Shown here: piece by piece, positions 20,460 to 28,976 of the stretch
Numbering within the stretch: position 1 is the first letter of the stretch
Layout of the letters: each line of letters starts with the position of its first letter
Assembly: GCA_963785755.1 (NCBI GenBank)
Contig: CAWAXG010000031.1
Location: forward strand, 348,496-412,495
Direction: 5' to 3'
Source: JACCXG01 sp963785755
GTDB taxonomy: Bacteria; Acidobacteriota; Vicinamibacteria; Vicinamibacterales; 2-12-FULL-66-21
Length of the DNA stretch: 64,000 nt
The notes under the pieces: model-generated
What the model saw: only the letters and a program-made list of their open reading frames with translations
Told to the model about the DNA's origin: nothing
The model's database searches: none
Translations under genes and position numbers: made by a program

Positions 20460-21500
20460 TTACCGAAACGCCTCCACCTGCTTCCAGCTCTCGCTGAACT
20501 GCCCGAGCGTCCGCTGGGTCAACCCGAAGGCCATGAAGTCGGCGGGCGGCATGCCGGCCGGCTCGTACGCACGGACGAAGTCGGGCATCTGCTGAAGGCG
20601 CTGGATCACATCCGGAGGGACCGGCTCGCCGATGCGCGGCTGACGCGGCAAGTCCTGAGAGATGAACGGCTCCTGGTACGCCGGGTGGATCGACATCAGC
20701 AGGTCCGCGCCCGCCAGTTCGGTGAGATGCGCGGTGCCACGCAAGGCTGCCACGAGCAGGACCGCCTCGTACCCGCGCTCCCGGTAGATCGAGTACGCGC
20801 GTTTGGTGACGGCCAGGCCCGCCTGGCAGATGTCCGATTCGCTCACCGGCACCTCTCCATCATGGGCGACTTCGCGCAGGTAGTCGTCCAGCCGGCCGAT
20901 CATGATGACGGCGAAGCACCTGCCGGGTTCGATCCCCTGCGCTCTCGCGCGCGCGGTTCCCGCGCGATGCCGCTCGGCAATCGCAATCACCTGAGGGACC
21001 GTGAAGCTGACGGTCGCGGTCGTCGTGATGCCCTCGGCAATGCAGTCTTCGAGCACGTCGAGGCCCGCCGCGGTGGCCGGCAGCTTGACCGCGACGTTCG
21101 GCGCCCAGGCATGGAAGCGTTTCGCCATCGCGGACATGCAGGCGCGGTCGCCGGCGCGGAGCGGATTCACTTGCGCGCAGACGAATCCCGAGGTGCCCCG
21201 GCTTGCCTCGAAGCGCGGCTTCAACTTGTCGGCGGCGCTCAGGACGGCAATCCGGATCAGCGCTTCGGCCTTCGGCTCGCCCGCCAGATTCGATCCGAGG
21301 GCGCGGCCGATCTCGGCACTCCAGGGCTCGCGATTCCGGGGCAGCGCCGCGCTCACGAGCACGGGGTTCGTCGTCACGCCGATGGCGCCGCGGGTCAAGC
21401 CGAGATCGAGCTCGGCTGCGTCAGCCGAGTCGTGCCACCACTGCGTCGGCGTCTCACGGATCAGCCACTCGAGATAGGTGCTCACACTTTCATGCTCCAT
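20460..21500 (-). CDS. Transaldolase-family protein
   Basis: 346 residues, starting MEHESVSTYLEWLIRETPTQ. The TIM-barrel signature is clear: RGAIGVTTNPVLVS near the N-terminus, NVAVKLPATAAGLDVLEDCI with the Schiff-base Lys139, ITTTATVSFTVPQVIAIAE, and GADLLMSIHPAYQEPF late. The usual reaction transfers a dihydroxyacetone unit between sugar phosphates in the pentose phosphate pathway; divergence from Tal leaves room for another aldol substrate. It is the first gene of the unit transaldolase - E2 - E1, transcribed away from the PQQ gene at 21876. The 370-bp divergent gap holds operator-like sites. Confidence 0.85.
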   Translation of the reverse strand: MEHESVSTYLEWLIRETPTQWWHDSADAAELDLGLTRGAIGVTTNPVLVSAALPRNREPWSAEIGRALGSNLAGEPKAEALIRIAVLSAADKLKPRFEASRGTSGFVCAQVNPLRAGDRACMSAMAKRFHAWAPNVAVKLPATAAGLDVLEDCIAEGITTTATVSFTVPQVIAIAERHRAGTARARAQGIEPGRCFAVIMIGRLDDYLREVAHDGEVPVSESDICQAGLAVTKRAYSIYRERGYEAVLLVAALRGTAHLTELAGADLLMSIHPAYQEPFISQDLPRQPRIGEPVPPDVIQRLQQMPDFVRAYEPAGMPPADFMAFGLTQRTLGQFSESWKQVEAFR

Positions 21501-21520
21501 CGTAAACTTCCAACCTCCCC

Positions 21521-21620
21521 GCCTCCGCGCGCCCGAATCGACGCGCGCTACGGCGAGGCCTCGCCAGAGCTCGTCGGTTGCGACCGAGCCGACGAGCGGC
21601 GGCGGGCAACTCCCAAGGCG
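21521..21620. repeat. GC-rich inverted repeat upstream of the transaldolase
   Basis: The segment contains CGCGCGCTACGGCGAGGCCTCGCC, related to REP family A, and an inner pair GCTCGTCGG / CCGACGAGC. It lies just upstream of the transaldolase ATG in the divergent region, ahead of the operator pair at 21745-21778. Likely a REP-type repeat. Confidence 0.45.
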
Positions 21621-21744
21621 TCTGACTCGAACAAGGAGGGCAGCTCGCGGTGCTATTTTCGGTGGAAACGACCTTCGCCCCGACGTAGTTGACGCTCCCT
21701 TAATCTTAGAGCCTTACCCTCAATCTGCCTCCTGATATATCCAA

Positions 21745-21778
21745 CTTGACCGTTAAAGTAAACTCATTTACCGTTCAA
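21745..21778. promoter_or_regulatory. Pair of LacI-type operators in the transaldolase / PQQ gap
   Basis: CTTGACCGTTAAAG (21745-21758) and TTTACCGTTCAA (21767-21778) both have a central CG with A/T-rich arms. Their centres are 21 bp apart, two helical turns. The second is identical to the site at 5361-5372. They lie 98-131 bp upstream of the ATG at 21876 and could also act on the divergent transaldolase operon. Confidence 0.5.
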
Positions 21779-21805
21779 TCCGCGAGATTTGGCTACACGG
21801 TCAGG

Positions 21806-21860
21806 ACTTCGTAACAAGTAACAGGTTGCAAGGATCAAGGTGCAACGATCAAGTTGCAGC
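21806..21860. repeat. GTTGCAAGGATCAAG word stretch
   Basis: Loose repetition of AACAAGTAACAGG, GTTGCAAGGATCAAG, GTGCAACGATCAAG and GTTGCAGC just upstream of the PQQ gene. It resembles the other word elements in style but is short and has no clear inverted half. Confidence 0.35.
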
Positions 21861-21875
21861 GAGGGGCAGGTGCAC

Positions 21876-24083
21876 ATGCGGTCGAAGGCCTTGGGATCCG
21901 GGCGTGGCGTCCTTGGGGTGGCGATCCTGGCGATCGTGCCGCTCGTCGTGGTCACGCTGCGCGGCCAGGCGAAGCCGCCGTACTCCACCTGGAGCGACTA
22001 TGGCGGCGCGGCCGACTCGATGCAGTACTCGTCGCTCGAGCAGATCGACAAGTCCAACGTCGCGCAGCTCGAGCTCGCCTGGTTCCATCCGGTTCCCGAT
22101 CGCAAGGGCAATTTCGGCTTCAATCCGCTCGTCGTCGACAAAGTGATGTACGTCCTGGGAGCGAACAGTTCGATCGTCGCGCTCGAGGCGACGACCGGAA
22201 AGCTGATCTGGACGCACACGCCCGATGGGGGATCGCCCGGCAACCGCGGCATCAACTACTGGGAGAACCGCGACCGATCCGACCGACGGCTGTTCTTCGG
22301 CGTCGGCGGGACGCTGCGTGCGATCGACGCGTTGACGGGCGAGCCGATCGCGAGCTTTGGCGTCAACGGCCGCGTGAACATGCGTGAGGGACCGCTCCGG
22401 CCGCTCGGTGGCCCGAGCGGGACGCCGGGGAGAGTGTTCGAGAACATGTTCATCACCGGCTCCACGACCGGTGAAGGCTACGGATCGCCGCCGGGCGATC
22501 TGCGCGCCTATGACGTGCGGACCGGCAAACTGATCTGGACGTTCCACACCATTCCGCATCCCGGCGAGTTCGGCTACGACACCTGGCCCGAGGGGGCCTA
22601 CAAGTGGGCCGGCGGCGTCAACACGTGGGGGGAGATCTCGATCGACGAGAAGCGCGGGATCGCCTACTTCCCGCTCGGATCGCCGACCCACGACATGTAT
22701 GGCGGCGATCGCAAGGGCGCCAACCTGTTCGGCAATTCGCTGCTCGCGCTCGATGCCCGGACCGGAAAACGGCTCTGGCACTTCCAGACCGTTCATCACG
22801 ACATCTGGGACTACGACCTCACCACGGCGCCGAAGCTGCTCACGGTCCGGCACAACGGCAAGCCGGTCGACATCGTCGCGCTGCCGACGAAGTTCGGGTT
22901 GCTGTACGTGTTCGACCGCGTGACGGGCCGGCCGTTGTGGCCGATCGAAGAGCGTCCCGTGCCCAAGAGCGATGTGCCGGGCGAGGAGTCGTGGCCGACG
23001 CAGCCCTTCCCGACGCACGTTCCCCCGTTCGCCAGGCTGAAGTTCGATCTCGCCGACATCAACCCGCACCTGGACGAGGCCGAACGCCAGCGGCTGCGGG
23101 GCATCCTTCAGAACGCGCGCAACGAAGGCGTGTTCACGCCGCAGACCCTGACCCGGGATCAGATTTCCATTCCGGGCGAGCTTGGCGGCTCGAACTGGGG
23201 CGGGAGCGCGGCGGATCCGGCGACCGGCATCTTGTACGTCCGCTCGGCGGATCAGCCCGCGATTCACAAACTGCGTGAGCCGCGCCGGGATGGCGATCCC
23301 GATTCAGGCCCGCCGGCCCAGCGCGGCCGCGCCGTCTACGCACAGCGCTGCGAGCAGTGCCACGGCCAGCCGGAGCCGCCGGGCATCCGATCGATGGATC
23401 GTTCGGTCGTGATGAATCTCAAGGAGCTCGGGAACGAGCGAATCACCAAGGCGATCCGATCCGGCCAGGGACAGATGCCGGCGTTTCCCGACGCCATGAT
23501 CTCCGCCGCGCAGCTCGAGGCGCTGATGGTGTATCTGGCCGATCCGGCGGCCGGCGCCGCGGGCGCGGCCGCGCCTCCGCGTGCGGTGCTCCCCACGATC
23601 GAAGGGCTGACGCGGTACACGGGCCCGCTCGGATCGATGCTCCGCGCCGCCAACGGCCTGCCGGCGATCAGTCCGCCCTGGTCGGAGATCGTGGCCTACG
23701 ATCTCAACCTGGGCACGATCAAGTGGCGCGCGCCGCTCGGAACCGTCCGGGCGCTGGCCGCAAAAGGCATCAAGAACACCGGCAACGCGCAGCGCGTCCA
23801 CCGCAACGGGCCAGTGGTCACGGCCGGCGGCCTGATCTTCGTCGGGACCAACGCCGACGCGACGGTGTGGGCTTTCGACAAGGACACGGGCAAGGTGCTG
23901 TGGGAGCGTCAGCTCGACGCCAATCCGGAGGGGATGGCCGCCGTGTTCGAGGTCGGCGGACGCCAGTACGTCGCGTTCTGCGCGTCGTACTATCCCGAGG
24001 CGGCGCCCGGCAACATTGCGATCCATCCCGGCAAAGCCGAAGCGCAGGGCTATTACGTGTTCGCGCTGCCGCAGAAGAAGTAA
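21876..24083 (+). CDS. PQQ-dependent dehydrogenase with inserted cytochrome c domain
   Basis: Intact, 735 residues from the ATG at 21876. The N-terminus has a basic stretch and one hydrophobic helix (GVLGVAILAIVPLVVVTLRG) serving as signal or anchor. Propeller motifs match the two paralogues: YSTWSDYGGAADSMQYSSL, WTFHTIPHPGEFGYDTWP, TVHHDIWDYDLTTAPKLL (about residue 307), WPIEERPVPKSDVPGEE. The heme site is CEQCHG near residue 491 with GQMPAFPDAM as a likely Met ligand region. It ends AQGYYVFALPQKK. Very similar in wording to the broken copy at 1299-3496. It stands alone, without a ThuA fusion, and is preceded by a double LacI-type operator. Confidence 0.9.
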   Translation: MRSKALGSGRGVLGVAILAIVPLVVVTLRGQAKPPYSTWSDYGGAADSMQYSSLEQIDKSNVAQLELAWFHPVPDRKGNFGFNPLVVDKVMYVLGANSSIVALEATTGKLIWTHTPDGGSPGNRGINYWENRDRSDRRLFFGVGGTLRAIDALTGEPIASFGVNGRVNMREGPLRPLGGPSGTPGRVFENMFITGSTTGEGYGSPPGDLRAYDVRTGKLIWTFHTIPHPGEFGYDTWPEGAYKWAGGVNTWGEISIDEKRGIAYFPLGSPTHDMYGGDRKGANLFGNSLLALDARTGKRLWHFQTVHHDIWDYDLTTAPKLLTVRHNGKPVDIVALPTKFGLLYVFDRVTGRPLWPIEERPVPKSDVPGEESWPTQPFPTHVPPFARLKFDLADINPHLDEAERQRLRGILQNARNEGVFTPQTLTRDQISIPGELGGSNWGGSAADPATGILYVRSADQPAIHKLREPRRDGDPDSGPPAQRGRAVYAQRCEQCHGQPEPPGIRSMDRSVVMNLKELGNERITKAIRSGQGQMPAFPDAMISAAQLEALMVYLADPAAGAAGAAAPPRAVLPTIEGLTRYTGPLGSMLRAANGLPAISPPWSEIVAYDLNLGTIKWRAPLGTVRALAAKGIKNTGNAQRVHRNGPVVTAGGLIFVGTNADATVWAFDKDTGKVLWERQLDANPEGMAAVFEVGGRQYVAFCASYYPEAAPGNIAIHPGKAEAQGYYVFALPQKK

Positions 24084-24199
24084 GGAGCCTTCCGCCTTCA
24101 GGCGGAAGAATTCTTGGCCGTCTGACGGTCCAGAATCTGCGATAGTCTGTCGCTGCATCAACCGAACCGATTGCCCATTCCTACAACCGGAGCAAATTC

Positions 24200-24955
24200 G
24201 TGAGACTCAAAGGCAAGGTCGCGCTGGTAACGGGAGCAGGCCGCGGGATTGGCCGCGGGATCGCCGAAGTGTTCGCGGACGAGGGGGCGGACGTCGCCGT
24301 CAACGACGTCACGAACATGCAGGAAGCCGAGGCGGTGGCGGACGGGATCCGGAACAAAGGCCGCCGCGCTGTCGCGGTCCAGGCGGACGTCGCGAAACGT
24401 GCCGAGGTCGAGCCGATGGTCGACAAGGTCTGGAAGGACCTGGGACCGATCGACATCCTCGTCAACAATGCGGGGATCGAGACGATCGTCCCGTTTCTCG
24501 AACTGACTGACGAGCAGTGGACGCGCCTGGTCGACGTAAACCTGCGCGGCGCCTGGCTCTGTTCGCAGGTGTTCTGCCGCCGCGCCCTCGCGGAGCACCG
24601 CAAGGGCAGCATCGTCAACATCGGCTCGATCCAGGCCGCCAAGGTTCTCCCCGGCCGCACGCACTACGCACCCACCAAACTCGGACTCGAAGCGCTCACG
24701 CGGAACATGTCGGCGGAGATGACGCCGCAGGGAATCCGCGTGAACTGCATTCATCCCGGACTGATCGACACGCCGATGACCTCCTGGGTCATGAAGGACC
24801 CCGACATCCTGCCCGTCGTCCTCGCCCAGATCTCCCTCGGCCGCGCCGGCCAACCCCGCGAAATCGGCGCCGTCGCCGCCTTCTTCGCCTCCGACGATGC
24901 GAGCTATCTGACCGGTCAGTCGGTCTTCGTCGACGGCGGCTGGCAGGGGAAATAG
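24200..24955 (+). CDS. Short-chain dehydrogenase/reductase
   Basis: 251 residues from a GTG at 24200. Classical SDR: the NAD(P)-binding TGAGRGIGRGIAE near the N-terminus, LVNNAGI at about 85-91, the catalytic Ser in IVNIGSIQAA, and YAPTK with the catalytic Tyr and Lys. The ending SYLTGQSVFVDGGWQGK is standard. Closest in look to 3-oxoacyl-reductase or glucose/sugar-alcohol dehydrogenase-type enzymes. It has no signal peptide, so it acts in the cytoplasm. It is 116 nt downstream of the PQQ gene on the same strand and could handle the oxidised sugar once imported. Confidence 0.88.
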   Translation: MRLKGKVALVTGAGRGIGRGIAEVFADEGADVAVNDVTNMQEAEAVADGIRNKGRRAVAVQADVAKRAEVEPMVDKVWKDLGPIDILVNNAGIETIVPFLELTDEQWTRLVDVNLRGAWLCSQVFCRRALAEHRKGSIVNIGSIQAAKVLPGRTHYAPTKLGLEALTRNMSAEMTPQGIRVNCIHPGLIDTPMTSWVMKDPDILPVVLAQISLGRAGQPREIGAVAAFFASDDASYLTGQSVFVDGGWQGK

Positions 24956-24960
24956 ACGTC

Positions 24961-24991
24961 GGGACTCGGGACTCGGGACTCGGGACTCGGG
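24961..24991. repeat. GACTCGG word element, four copies
   Basis: GGGACTCGGGACTCGGGACT and one further copy, 6 nt after the SDR stop TAG. The same layout recurs after the stop at 47135: TAG-AC-K-TC-GGGACTCGGG, followed by a related GC-rich tail (GCGGGTGCTTCGCTGGGCCGCC here). Confidence 0.7.
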
Positions 24992-25048
24992 CAGGTGGGC
25001 GGGTGCTTCGCTGGGCCGCCATCTTTTCGTTGTTTGCGTCGTGAACAC

Positions 25049-25235
25049 GTGATCGGGGATCAAAGATGATCTGCGTCGTGATCGGTGATCGGTGATCGGT
25101 GACCAAACTGGACTCGACGCCAATCCCGGTTCCATGGGCCCCGCGAACTAAGCCCCCAGGTCGCCAAGCCTGCAGTCCCGGTTTTGATCCCGATCCCCGA
25201 TTATCCCCGATCACTGATCACCGACTCCCGTTGAT
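25049..25235. repeat. GTGATCG word element with inverted second half
   Basis: GTGATCGGTGATCGGTGATC (25079-25100) with GTGATCGGGGATCAAAGATG before it. The opposite half, GATCCCGATCCCCGATTATC and GATCACTGATCACC, runs from 25181 to 25235. It lies between the SDR and the operators of the Oar-like receptor. The 428-bp gap 24956-25383 holds this element, the GACTCGG element and the operators, and no gene. Confidence 0.65.
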
Positions 25236-25253
25236 CGCCCAGTCCCTAGTAAA

Positions 25254-25290
25254 GCCTTTAACGCTAAAGGCTATTTACTTTAACGTTTAC
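25254..25290. promoter_or_regulatory. Double LacI-type operator before the Oar-like receptor
   Basis: GCCTTTAACGCTAAAGGC (25254-25271) has perfect 7-bp arms around a central CG. A second site TTTAACGTTTAC (25279-25290) has its centre 22 bp downstream. The pair lies about 95-130 bp upstream of the ATG at 25384. The layout (two CG-centred sites two helical turns apart) matches 21745-21778. Confidence 0.6.
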
Positions 25291-25383
25291 TTTAATTCCG
25301 AAGTCGGGTATACCAGACCCCCACAACAGGGCAGAGGACTCTCCGGGCGTTGAGTCGCCGCAAACTCGTGAGGGGGATGGTTT

Positions 25384-28300
25384 ATGCGTCATCTCAGGCT
25401 CTTGTTCGTGTTCCTGCTGCTGCTCGCCGCGCATGCGACGGCGCAGACGATCTCCGGCTCGATGTCCGGGACGGTCATCGACGAATCCGATCAGGTCATC
25501 ACCAATGCGGTGGTCACGATAGTCAACGAGAGCACGGGCGAGGAGCGCAAGGGTACGACGAACGAGGCGGGGACGTTCACCTTCGCCGCGCTCACGCCCG
25601 GTCCCTACAGCATTCGCGTCGAGATGCAGGGTTTCAAGCCGCTCGAGGTGAAAGGGCGTGTCGTCCTGGCCAACAACCGCCTCGCGGTAGGCAGCCTCAG
25701 GCTCGAGGTCGGCGGGCTGACCGAAGAGGTGAGCGTCAGCGCCCGCGGCGAGACCGTGGCGACGACGGTCACGTCGCATCAGGCGATCCTCGACCTGAAT
25801 CAGGTGACTAACCTCTCGATTCGCGGCCGCGACCCGATCTCCCTGCTGAAGGTGCTGCCGGGCGTCGGGCTGCTCCCCAACGATCAAGAAGTGTTTGGCG
25901 GCGCGTTCGCGACCCCGGTGCCTGGCATCCAGGGCGGACGCGGCCAGACGATTTACGTCGACGGCATCAACGGCGGCGACGGCGGTGGCGGCGGCAACTT
26001 CAGCGGCGCGACGAACCTCGATGCGATCGCCGAAGTGAACGTGCAGATGAGCACCTACACTGCCGAGTACGGGCTCAAGGGTGGCGCGCAGGTGAACATC
26101 GTCACCAAGCGCGGCGGCACGGAATACCACGGTGCGCTCTACACCTATCAGCGCTTCACGGAGCTGAACGCCACGAATTTCTTCAACAACCGTGACGGCG
26201 TCGCCAAGCCCGAGTATCGCTTCAACAACAACGGCGGCAACCTGGGCGGCCCGGTGCCGAAGATCCCCAAGGTCAATGCCGACGGCCGCAAGATGTTCTT
26301 CTTCTATTCGGTGGACGACACCCGGCTGAAGAACCCGCAGATCCTCCGCCGCTACATGATGCCGACGCAGGCGGAGCGGAATGGTGACTTCTCGCAGACC
26401 CGTACGACATCGGGCGCGCTGATTCCGATCCGCGACCCCGAGACCGGCGCGAACTTTACGAACAACATCATTCCCGGCGGCCGCGCCAATCAGCAGGGGC
26501 TCGCGCTCCTGAACATACTGCCGATGCCCAACACCACCGGGTCGGGCTTCAACTACGCCTACCAGGAGGCCAGCATCCCCAATCCCCGGCGTCAGCACCT
26601 GACGCGGTTCGACTACCGGCCGACGAACAAAGACAGCCTGGCGATCAAAGGGCAGACGTGGTTCACGAAGCAGGTCGGGCACAATGTCGCCGGCGCGTCC
26701 GCGCGCTGGGGCCTCGTGCGCCAGCGCTACGACTTCACCGCCGACCAGTTCAAGGTCGATTACACGCGCATCATCAATTCGACTACGGTGCTCGAGCTCG
26801 GAGGCGGCAAGTTCTACAGCACAGAGCTCGGACCGCCTGAAGACGAGGTGGCCCTGGCAGGGATTCAGCGGACCAGTTACCCGGCGCTCGCCGGACTGCC
26901 GCAGTTCGCGCCGGTCCACAATCCGTACAACCTGATTCCGCGCGTGCAGTTCGGCACCCTGCAGAGCGTCGGCGGCGGTGCCGAGGCGCCCAACATCACC
27001 TACGACAACCGCTGGCCGATCACCGGGGCCGATACCGCGATGGCCTTCATGGGGACGCTGACGCATACGCGCGGCTCGCACACCTTCAAGGGCGGCTTCG
27101 TCCGCGAGCACGAGCGCTTCACGCAGGCGCGTTCCTCGACGTTTGCCGGCGAGTTCAACGTCCAGAACGACACCAACAACCCGAACAACGCCGGCTTCGC
27201 CTTCGCCAACCTGTACCTGGGTCAGATCACGACCTACAACGAGTCGATGGGCCGCGTGCCGGACAACCGCTGGCAGACCACGTGGGCGTTTTATGTTCAG
27301 GACACCTGGAAGCTCAATCGCAAGGTGACCCTGGACCTCGGACTGCGCTTCTACAAGTGGAATCACCCGTTGTCCAACACCGGGGAAGCGTCGGCGTTCA
27401 CGTTCGAGCGCTTCGATCCCGCATGGGGAGGCAAGCCGCCGGTCACTGTTCGAGCCGGTGCTCGTCGGCGGCGCGCGCCGCGCCCGCAATCCGCTCACCG
27501 GCGAGATTCTTCCGTCGCCCTTCATCGGCCAGATGGTGCCGGGCAGCGGCTATACCTGCGACGTGATCCTGCCTGAGACGCCGTGCACCATCAACGGCAT
27601 CGTGACGCAGCGTGACGGCAACTACGTCAGCAGCGACGAGGGATTCGTCGAGCCGTTGCCGCTTCAGTACGACCCGCGCTTCGGAATGGCGTACGCGGTG
27701 AACGAGAAGATGGTCATTCGTGCGTCAGCCGGCGTGTTCCACGATGGGACCGGCGGGTCCTTCTTTCAGGGCGGGCCGGCGTTCCGGTTCGATCGCCTGA
27801 TCCGCTACACGAACTTTGCCAGCTACATGACCGGGACCGGCACGACGACGCCGGTGAGTGTGAGCGGCGCGGAGCGCGAGAACGCGAAGCGGCCAGTGTC
27901 GTACAAGTACACCATCGGATTCCAGCGTGAGCTCGGATGGAACGTGGTCATGGATCTCGCCTACGTCGGCGACACGACGCACAATCTCGGGCAGGACATC
28001 AACTACAACCCGATTCCGGCCGGGGCGCGTTTCCTTCCCGAGAACCGCGATCTCAGCGTACCGGATTCCGCCACCGTGGGCCTCCAGCCGGGGAAGCCCA
28101 ATCCCGGCGCGCTGCCGGACGTGTTCCTGCGGCCGATTCGCGGCTTCGGCGACATCAATATCAGCGAGCCGATCGGCAAGTCCTGGTACGACTCGATGCA
28201 GTTGCAGCTGAGCCGCCGGTTCAGCGGTGGATTCGAGCTCAGCGGGGCATACACGTGGGCCAAGCGTGTCGATACCGTGTTCCGCGAGAGCAACCCGGTT

Positions 28301-28900
28301 CCGCCGGGCAACAGCCGCAACCTCGACATCCAGGAGCACGTCGTGGTCGCCAGCTATCAGGTCGAGATTCCCAACGGTTCCAACGTCGTGAAATGGGAGC
28401 CGGCGAAATGGATCCTCGACAACTGGCGCCTGTCGGGAATCAGCACCTTCGCGACCGGGGGCTGGTCGAACATCAGCGCCAGTCATACCGACAGCTTCGA
28501 CTTCTCCGGCGGTGGCGACACCTGCGGCAATTTCATCATGACCGGCGATCCGAACCTGCCGAGGGGTGACCGGACGGTGGACCGCTGGTTCGATACCTCA
28601 GTATTCAAGCGGCCAAGCGGACGCGGAGATATCGGCAACAACTGCTATAACGCCAAGGTGGTGCGGCCCGGGTTCCACAATCACGATCTGTCGGTGTTCA
28701 AGGATTTTCCTGTCACCGGCAGCCACCGGATGCAGTTCCGCTGGGAGATCTACAACCTGTTCAACCATCCGCAGTGGAACGAGATCGACACGTCCGCCCA
28801 GTTCAACGCGGCGGGCGAGCAGACCGACGTGAACTTCGGCAAGGTGACCTCGGCGCGCACCGAGCGCCGCATGGTCATGTCGCTCCGGTATCTTTTCTGA
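25384..28900 (+). CDS. Oar-like TonB-dependent receptor with carboxypeptidase-regulatory domain (one frameshift)
   Basis: About 1170 residues. Signal peptide MRHLRLLFVFLLLLAAHATA; GAGGGGG gives a good ribosome site. Residues about 25-105 form the CarboxypepD_reg-like domain (MSGTVIDESDQVITNAVVTI, TFAALTPGPYSIRVEMQGF). The plug follows (ISLLKVLPGVGLLPNDQEVF, IQGGRGQTIYVDGING, EYGLKGGAQVNIVTKRGG) and then a large barrel ending RRMVMSLRYLF. A 1-nt shift near 27445 joins GGKPPVT to LFEPVLVGGARRARNPLTG. Proteins of this type are abundant in Acidobacteriota and are thought to import large or sugar-like nutrients across the outer membrane. A double LacI-type operator precedes it, which links it to the PQQ genes. 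Confidence 0.9.
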
Positions 28901-28925
28901 TCGCGAGCCGGTCAGGAAATGGCGC

Positions 28926-28976
28926 GGCTCCGCAGGTCTAGACTTGCAGGTCTAGGCCTCGCGGAGCCTCCTTTTT
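28926..28976 (+). terminator. Hairpin with T-tract that directly abuts the next start codon
   Basis: GGCTCCGC (28926-28933) pairs with GCGGAGCC (28961-28968), with AGGTCTAG repeated in the loop, and TTTTT follows at 28972-28976. The ATG of the next gene is at 28977. The descending stem contains the only plausible ribosome site (GGAG), so the fold could both end the receptor transcript and hide the site for the glycosyltransferase gene. Confidence 0.55.
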